From NCBI RefSeq assembly GCF_017798165.1, contig NZ_CP059068.1:5084001-5148000 (forward strand): a stretch of DNA of 64,000 bases, in the 5' to 3' direction. Under the pieces are notes generated by a model. The model was not told where the DNA came from. It searched no databases and saw only the letters and a list, made by a program, of their open reading frames with translations. Positions 60,040 to 64,000 of this stretch are shown one piece after another. A program made the position numbers and the translations under genes. Origin of the DNA: Rhodoferax sp. AJA081-3. Its GTDB lineage: Bacteria; Pseudomonadota; Gammaproteobacteria; Burkholderiales; Burkholderiaceae_C. Numbering within the stretch: the first letter of the stretch is position 1; every line of letters begins with the position of its first letter.

Positions 60040-62898
60040 TCACGACTGCAACGCGGGCACGCCTGAGTTGGTCGGCATGGACATGCGCACCATGCGCTTC
60101 ACCTCTGGCAGGCACGAGCCGCAGTTGGTGCCGCACTTCAGCGCACCTTGCAATTGGGCCAGGCGCTGGTCTTCGTTGCCTTTGCATTGGCCCAATTGCG
60201 TGGTGATGTCGGCATCGGTCACATTGAAGCAGGTGCACACCTGTTTGCCACGCGACTGCACCGCCACCGGTGCCTTGGCGCCGGGCACCAGCAGCATGCG
60301 GCCATAGGACTGGGCGGGCAGCTCGTCTTGCAGCAGGGTCTTGATCCAGCTTTGCGCGCTGGTGTCGCCGGCCAGCAAGAAGGCGTTGAGCCGGGTTTCT
60401 CCCTGGGTATTTGCCTTGGCATCTCCGCCAGGGCTGGCGGGCACCAGTTGCACGGCGCGGCGCTGGCCGCGCTTCTTGTCGGCATACCGCAGCACATGGG
60501 CGCCGCCCATGCCCAGCAGGGTTTCGATGCGGGCCAGCACGGCGTCGTCTGGCGCCTCATAGGCGGCTGCGCGGAACAGCAGGCCGCTGCGCTCGCGGCC
60601 AAAGGGTGTGCAGCTGGCAAAGGCAAACTGGCCCATCAGCTCCTTCAACTCTTCGCGCGCCTGCAGCGCCGTGTCGTCGGGCAGCCAGGCGATGCCCAAG
60701 AGCGACCAGGGCAGCTCGGCTTTGAGCACTTTGATGGCGGCGTGTTTGAACTCGGGCTGTTTGGACGTGGGGCAGTAGGCTGGGTTGGTCAGCGCATTGA
60801 CGCCGGCCAGCCGCTCGCCGGTGGTGCTAGCACCGCTCAAAAACTCTTCACCCCAGTGCATGGCCATGAAGGTTTGCTGCGGTGCCAAAGACGCACTGGC
60901 CAGTGCGGGTATGACGATGGAGCCGCGCCTGCCAGTCACGTGGACCAGGTCACCGTCTTTGAGCTGGCGGCGCTCCATGTCCTGCCGGTTCATCTCGATG
61001 CAGGGCTCGGCTACATGGCCGAACAGTCGGCCTAGTGTGCCGGTGCGGCTCATGCCATGCCACTGGTCGCGCAGGCGGCCGGTGGTCAACGACAGGGGGT
61101 AACGCGCCTCGCGCGGCTCGGCCACGGCCTTGTAAACCGTGTTGGCAAACTTGGCCTTGCCGTCAGCGGTGGGGAAGATGCCGTCTTCGTACAGGCGCAG
61201 CTTGCCGGTAGCTTGACCCTCTGCCAGCGGCCATTGTTGTGGACCCCGTTCGTCCAGCATGGCGTAAGACATGCCGGTGATGTCCAGGTCACGGCCGCGG
61301 GTGGATTCGCGGTGCTCGTTCCACACGGATTCGGGTGTGGGGTAGGGGAACAGCGTGGGGCGTGTGGGGGCCAGCAGGGCTTCGAGCCGCTGCGCAAAGT
61401 CCACCGCGATGGACCAGTCATGCCGCGGCCCGTTGTCCACTGGGCCGGGAGCCGGCACGGCGGCGCGCACACGGCTAATGCGGCGTTCGCTGTTGGTGAC
61501 GGTGCCTTCTTTTTCGCCCCAGGTGGTGGCGGGCAGCAGCAGGTCGGCATACCGGCAGGTGGCGGTGGTGGAGAAAGCCTCTTGCACGATGACCAGTTCA
61601 CAACGCTCCAGCGCACGGCGCACCGTGGCTTGGTCGGGCATGCTCTGGGCGGGGTTGGTGCAGGCAATCCACAGCGCCTTGATTTCGCCGTCAGCCGCGG
61701 CTTGGAACATCTCTACCGCAGTTTTGCCCGGCTTGTCGGGCACGGATGGCAGGCCCCACAGGGCGGCCACTTCGGCGCGGTGGGCCGGGTTGGCCATGTC
61801 GCGGTGCGCGCTGAGCAAATTGGCCAGACCACCCACTTCGCGCCCGCCCATGGCATTGGGCTGGCCGGTCAGCGAGAAGGGGCCCGCGCCGGGCTTGCCA
61901 ATCTGGCCGGTGGCCAGGTGCAGGTTGATCAGCGCGGCGTTTTTGGCTGTGCCGCTGCTGGATTGGTTGAGGCCCTGGCAGTACAGGCTCAGCGTGGGTG
62001 TGCGGGTGCCGTTGCTCTGCATGCCGGCAAACAGGCGCGTGGCCTGCAACAGCGCCTCTTTGCTGATGCCGCAGGCCTGCGACACCACATCGGGCGTGTA
62101 GTCGCGCACGGTGGCTTTCAGCGCGTCGAATCCTGATGTGTGTTGGTCTATATAGGCCTGGTCCAGCCAGCCCTCCCAGGCCATGAGGTGCAGCATGCCG
62201 TTGAACAGCATCACATCGGTGCCGGGCTGGATGGCCAAATGCAGGTCGGCAATGCTGGTGGTGTCGGTGGCGCGCGGGTCGGCCACGATGATCTTCAACC
62301 GGGGATTGGCCTTTTTGGCATCCTCAATGCGCCGGAACAGTATGGGGTGGGCAAAGGCCGTGTTGGAGCCGGTGATGAAAATGCACTGCGCGTGGTTGAC
62401 ATCGTCGTAACAGGCGGGTGGCGCGTCGGCCCCCAGCGTCTGCTTGTACCCAGCCACCGCGCTGCTCATGCACAGGCGCGAGTTGGTGTCGATGTTGTTG
62501 GTGCCGATCAGGCCCTTGGCCAGTTTGTTGAAGACGTAATAGTCTTCGGTCAGCAACTGGCCCGATACATAAAAGCCTACAGCGTCCGGACCATGGTCGC
62601 GGATGATGCGGGCAAAACCTTCGCTCGCCTGTGTCAAAGCCGCATCCCAGCCCACGGCCTGGGGTGTGTCGCCACGCGTACGCCGTTGCATGGGCTGCAG
62701 TAGCCGCGTCTGCATCGTCACCGCCGCACTGGCGGTCAGGTGCAGCGTGGAGCCCTTGGTGCACAGGCGCCCGAAGTTGGCCGGGTGGTCCAGGTCGCCG
62801 CGCACGCCGGTGATCTGGCTGCCTGCCGATTCAATGATGACGCCGCAGCCCACCCCACAGTAGGGGCAGGTCGATTTGGTTTCTTGTGTGACCGTCAT
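60040..62898 (-). CDS. nasA: Assimilatory nitrate reductase catalytic subunit
   Basis: A 952-residue molybdopterin enzyme that reduces nitrate to nitrite. The [4Fe-4S] ligands are CPYCGVGCGV and the Cys in FGRLCTKG near the N-terminus. The molybdopterin core includes VSGQLLTEDYYVFNKLAKGL, NSRLCMSSAVAGY and GQPNAMGGREVGGLANLLSA. After the C-terminal MGD-binding domain it carries a BFD-like [2Fe-2S] domain with CTCFNV and CGTNCGSCLPEV, as in bacterial NasA that accepts electrons from a separate flavoprotein. Start MTVTQETKSTCPYC at 62898. Upstream gene is nirD. Confidence 0.95.
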   Translation of the reverse strand: MTVTQETKSTCPYCGVGCGVIIESAGSQITGVRGDLDHPANFGRLCTKGSTLHLTASAAVTMQTRLLQPMQRRTRGDTPQAVGWDAALTQASEGFARIIRDHGPDAVGFYVSGQLLTEDYYVFNKLAKGLIGTNNIDTNSRLCMSSAVAGYKQTLGADAPPACYDDVNHAQCIFITGSNTAFAHPILFRRIEDAKKANPRLKIIVADPRATDTTSIADLHLAIQPGTDVMLFNGMLHLMAWEGWLDQAYIDQHTSGFDALKATVRDYTPDVVSQACGISKEALLQATRLFAGMQSNGTRTPTLSLYCQGLNQSSSGTAKNAALINLHLATGQIGKPGAGPFSLTGQPNAMGGREVGGLANLLSAHRDMANPAHRAEVAALWGLPSVPDKPGKTAVEMFQAAADGEIKALWIACTNPAQSMPDQATVRRALERCELVIVQEAFSTTATCRYADLLLPATTWGEKEGTVTNSERRISRVRAAVPAPGPVDNGPRHDWSIAVDFAQRLEALLAPTRPTLFPYPTPESVWNEHRESTRGRDLDITGMSYAMLDERGPQQWPLAEGQATGKLRLYEDGIFPTADGKAKFANTVYKAVAEPREARYPLSLTTGRLRDQWHGMSRTGTLGRLFGHVAEPCIEMNRQDMERRQLKDGDLVHVTGRRGSIVIPALASASLAPQQTFMAMHWGEEFLSGASTTGERLAGVNALTNPAYCPTSKQPEFKHAAIKVLKAELPWSLLGIAWLPDDTALQAREELKELMGQFAFASCTPFGRERSGLLFRAAAYEAPDDAVLARIETLLGMGGAHVLRYADKKRGQRRAVQLVPASPGGDAKANTQGETRLNAFLLAGDTSAQSWIKTLLQDELPAQSYGRMLLVPGAKAPVAVQSRGKQVCTCFNVTDADITTQLGQCKGNEDQRLAQLQGALKCGTNCGSCLPEVKRMVRMSMPTNSGVPALQS

Positions 62899-62941
62899 GG
62901 GTGCTGCGGGTAGCGCTGAGGGGGTTGCGTAAGTGGTTGGC

Positions 62942-63343
62942 TTAGGCGGTTTGTGCGTCGGCGGTGGCTTGGCGGCCATTCTTGGGGCCGGCAATCGGGC
63001 GTGTCTGGTCAATGGCATGGCCTGCCAGCTCGGCGGTCTTCAGTGACACCTGGCCGTCCACTACCTGCACCGCGAACTTCGGGGTGCAGCCTTCATCCGG
63101 TGCGGAGGCCTGGCCGTCGCACAGGCCAATGGTCCAGTTGTGCAGCGGGCAGGCCACGCTGGTGCCGAAAACAATGCCCTGGCTCAGCGGGCCACCCTTG
63201 TGTGGGCAGCGGTCCAGCAGCGCAAACACCTCGCCCGCATCGTTGCGGAACACGGCCACATCCATGCCCTGGCTGCGGGCGACGCGGCGTGCGCCCAGCA
63301 CGGGGATGTCGTCCACTTTGCAAATCGGGGTCCATTCACTCAT
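62942..63343 (-). CDS. nirD: Nitrite reductase small subunit
   Basis: A 133-residue Rieske-type subunit of assimilatory NADH-nitrite reductase. The cluster ligands are present in full, CPHKGG and CPLHNW, unlike E. coli NirD, which lacks them, so this one probably binds a [2Fe-2S] cluster. ARRVARSQGMDVAVFRNDAG and GLCDGQ are also typical. It is 43 bp upstream of nasA and probably follows nirB, which is beyond the window or separated by the PilJ-domain gene. Confidence 0.92.
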   Translation of the reverse strand: MSEWTPICKVDDIPVLGARRVARSQGMDVAVFRNDAGEVFALLDRCPHKGGPLSQGIVFGTSVACPLHNWTIGLCDGQASAPDEGCTPKFAVQVVDGQVSLKTAELAGHAIDQTRPIAGPKNGRQATADAQTA

Positions 63344-63410
63344 TTTGCTATTCCTTTTGTAGCGATACAGTTAGCTTGCACGGGGGCTGCAGCCTTGTTT
63401 TTCATATGGG

Positions 63411-64000
63411 TTAGGTCTTCAGGGCCGAATACTGACCGGTCACCCGGTCCATCACGGACAGCAGGTTTTCACTGGCCATGAAGATCTCGCCCAGCGCCCG
63501 GGCCGAGCCGGCGTCGCTGGTGTTGTTGCGCTTCAGTGCGGCGTCAAAAAACACCCATTGGCCTTCGGCCAATTGCAGTTGCTCCTGGATTTGCGGCGTA
63601 GTTTCGGGTGCCTGGCGCAAAAGGGCCATCGCACTGACGAAGTCGGTCCGCGCCTTGTTGATCTCGGCGGTCGCGGCCGGGGCGTCCACCGGCAAACGGG
63701 CGGCGAGGTAATACATGGCCATACGCTGGCTCAGCATACGCTGGCGCCCGGCAATATTGACCAGTTTGCCCAGTGGCTTTCCCTGAGCCGATTCAAACTG
63801 CACCGTACCCTGGTGGGCCAGTGCCAGCACACCCGCATTGAGCTGCAGCATGGTGGCGGCGCTGTCGCGTGACGGCGCATTGCCGACCAGCGCAGTCTTG
63901 TAAGCGCTCCAGGATGCATCCAGGTTGTTGTAAGTGGTGGCAATGTCGGCGGATGCGGCAAAGGCTTTGAGCTCTACCAACTGGCGGTCAAACAGGGCCA
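63411..64000 (-). CDS. PilJ/NarX-like sensor-domain protein (partial, N-terminus missing)
   Basis: The C-terminal 196 residues of a protein whose start lies beyond the right edge (reading ALFDRQLVELKAF at the edge). It has paired helical repeats with a QRMLSQRMAMYYLAA motif (IAGRQRMLSQRMAMYYLAAR), characteristic of the type IV pili methyl-accepting/NarX N-terminal domain that binds nitrate or nitrite. The protein ends with this domain and has no output domain. It may be a periplasmic nitrate sensor for the nas/nir cluster; this is inferred. Confidence 0.8.
   Translation of the reverse strand, partial: ALFDRQLVELKAFAASADIATTYNNLDASWSAYKTALVGNAPSRDSAATMLQLNAGVLALAHQGTVQFESAQGKPLGKLVNIAGRQRMLSQRMAMYYLAARLPVDAPAATAEINKARTDFVSAMALLRQAPETTPQIQEQLQLAEGQWVFFDAALKRNNTSDAGSARALGEIFMASENLLSVMDRVTGQYSALKT

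Overview
The window reads as chromosomal DNA of a betaproteobacterium, most likely a Comamonadaceae member of the Rhodoferax/Polaromonas type. This is inferred from the high G+C coding style, family resemblance of the proteins, neighbourhoods such as suhB / trmJ / cysE and nirD-nasA-ybiB-cobA, and short interspersed repeats that I recall from that family. There is no rRNA gene to settle it, and I saw no tRNA, CRISPR array, insertion sequence or phage. Layout, 0-6.9 kb: the start of a LysR regulator, a secreted metallo-beta-lactamase-fold protein, a RelE/ParE toxin-antitoxin pair, uridine kinase, an ECF sigma factor between two small CPxC membrane proteins with near-identical upstream motifs, a serine hydrolase, and DUF6933 and DUF924 proteins. 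6.9-9.6 kb: an AT-richer accessory patch with two decayed NYN-domain fragments, a possible HEPN protein and a KAP-family NTPase. 9.6-21.8 kb: glnS, an HD-GYP-like protein, a branched-chain amino acid binding protein, a LytS/LytT-type two-component pair, 3-hydroxyacyl-CoA dehydrogenase, a DUF4139 protein and uppP. 21.8-26.6 kb: one 1618-residue protein built from about 160 octapeptides and ending in a calcium-binding-like domain. 26.9-42.1 kb: hydrolase, the Anbu proteasome homologue, a chemoreceptor, mutS with an in-frame palindromic insertion, a PAS-GGDEF-EAL protein, suhB, trmJ, cysE, mog, darP, pmbA, yqeY and rpsU. 42.3-48.8 kb: a PAS histidine kinase, an SsuABC/TauABC-like transporter and an SGNH hydrolase-pssA-dehydratase operon. 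48.9-53.6 kb: a transmembrane Ser/Thr kinase followed by a membrane-anchored protein that joins a polysaccharide deacetylase, a caspase-fold peptidase and TPRs. 53.7-58.2 kb: small exported and membrane proteins, a histidine phosphatase/YhiN pair, and an SPFH operon with an operator-like palindrome on its promoter. 58.2-64 kb: nitrate assimilation genes (cobA, ybiB, nasA, nirD and the start of a PilJ-domain protein). How the genes work together: nasA reduces nitrate to nitrite, nirD belongs to the siroheme nitrite reductase, and cobA makes the siroheme precursor. The ECF factor probably controls its own membrane partners. The kinase and caspase-deacetylase genes look like one envelope signalling unit. 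Two non-coding systems stand out. One is a hairpin element with the same 42-nt core but unrelated perfect arms at 31.9 and 58.2 kb. The other is a roughly 65-bp repeat with four intergenic copies and four related copies inside reading frames. All calls come from reading the sequence; no database search was run.
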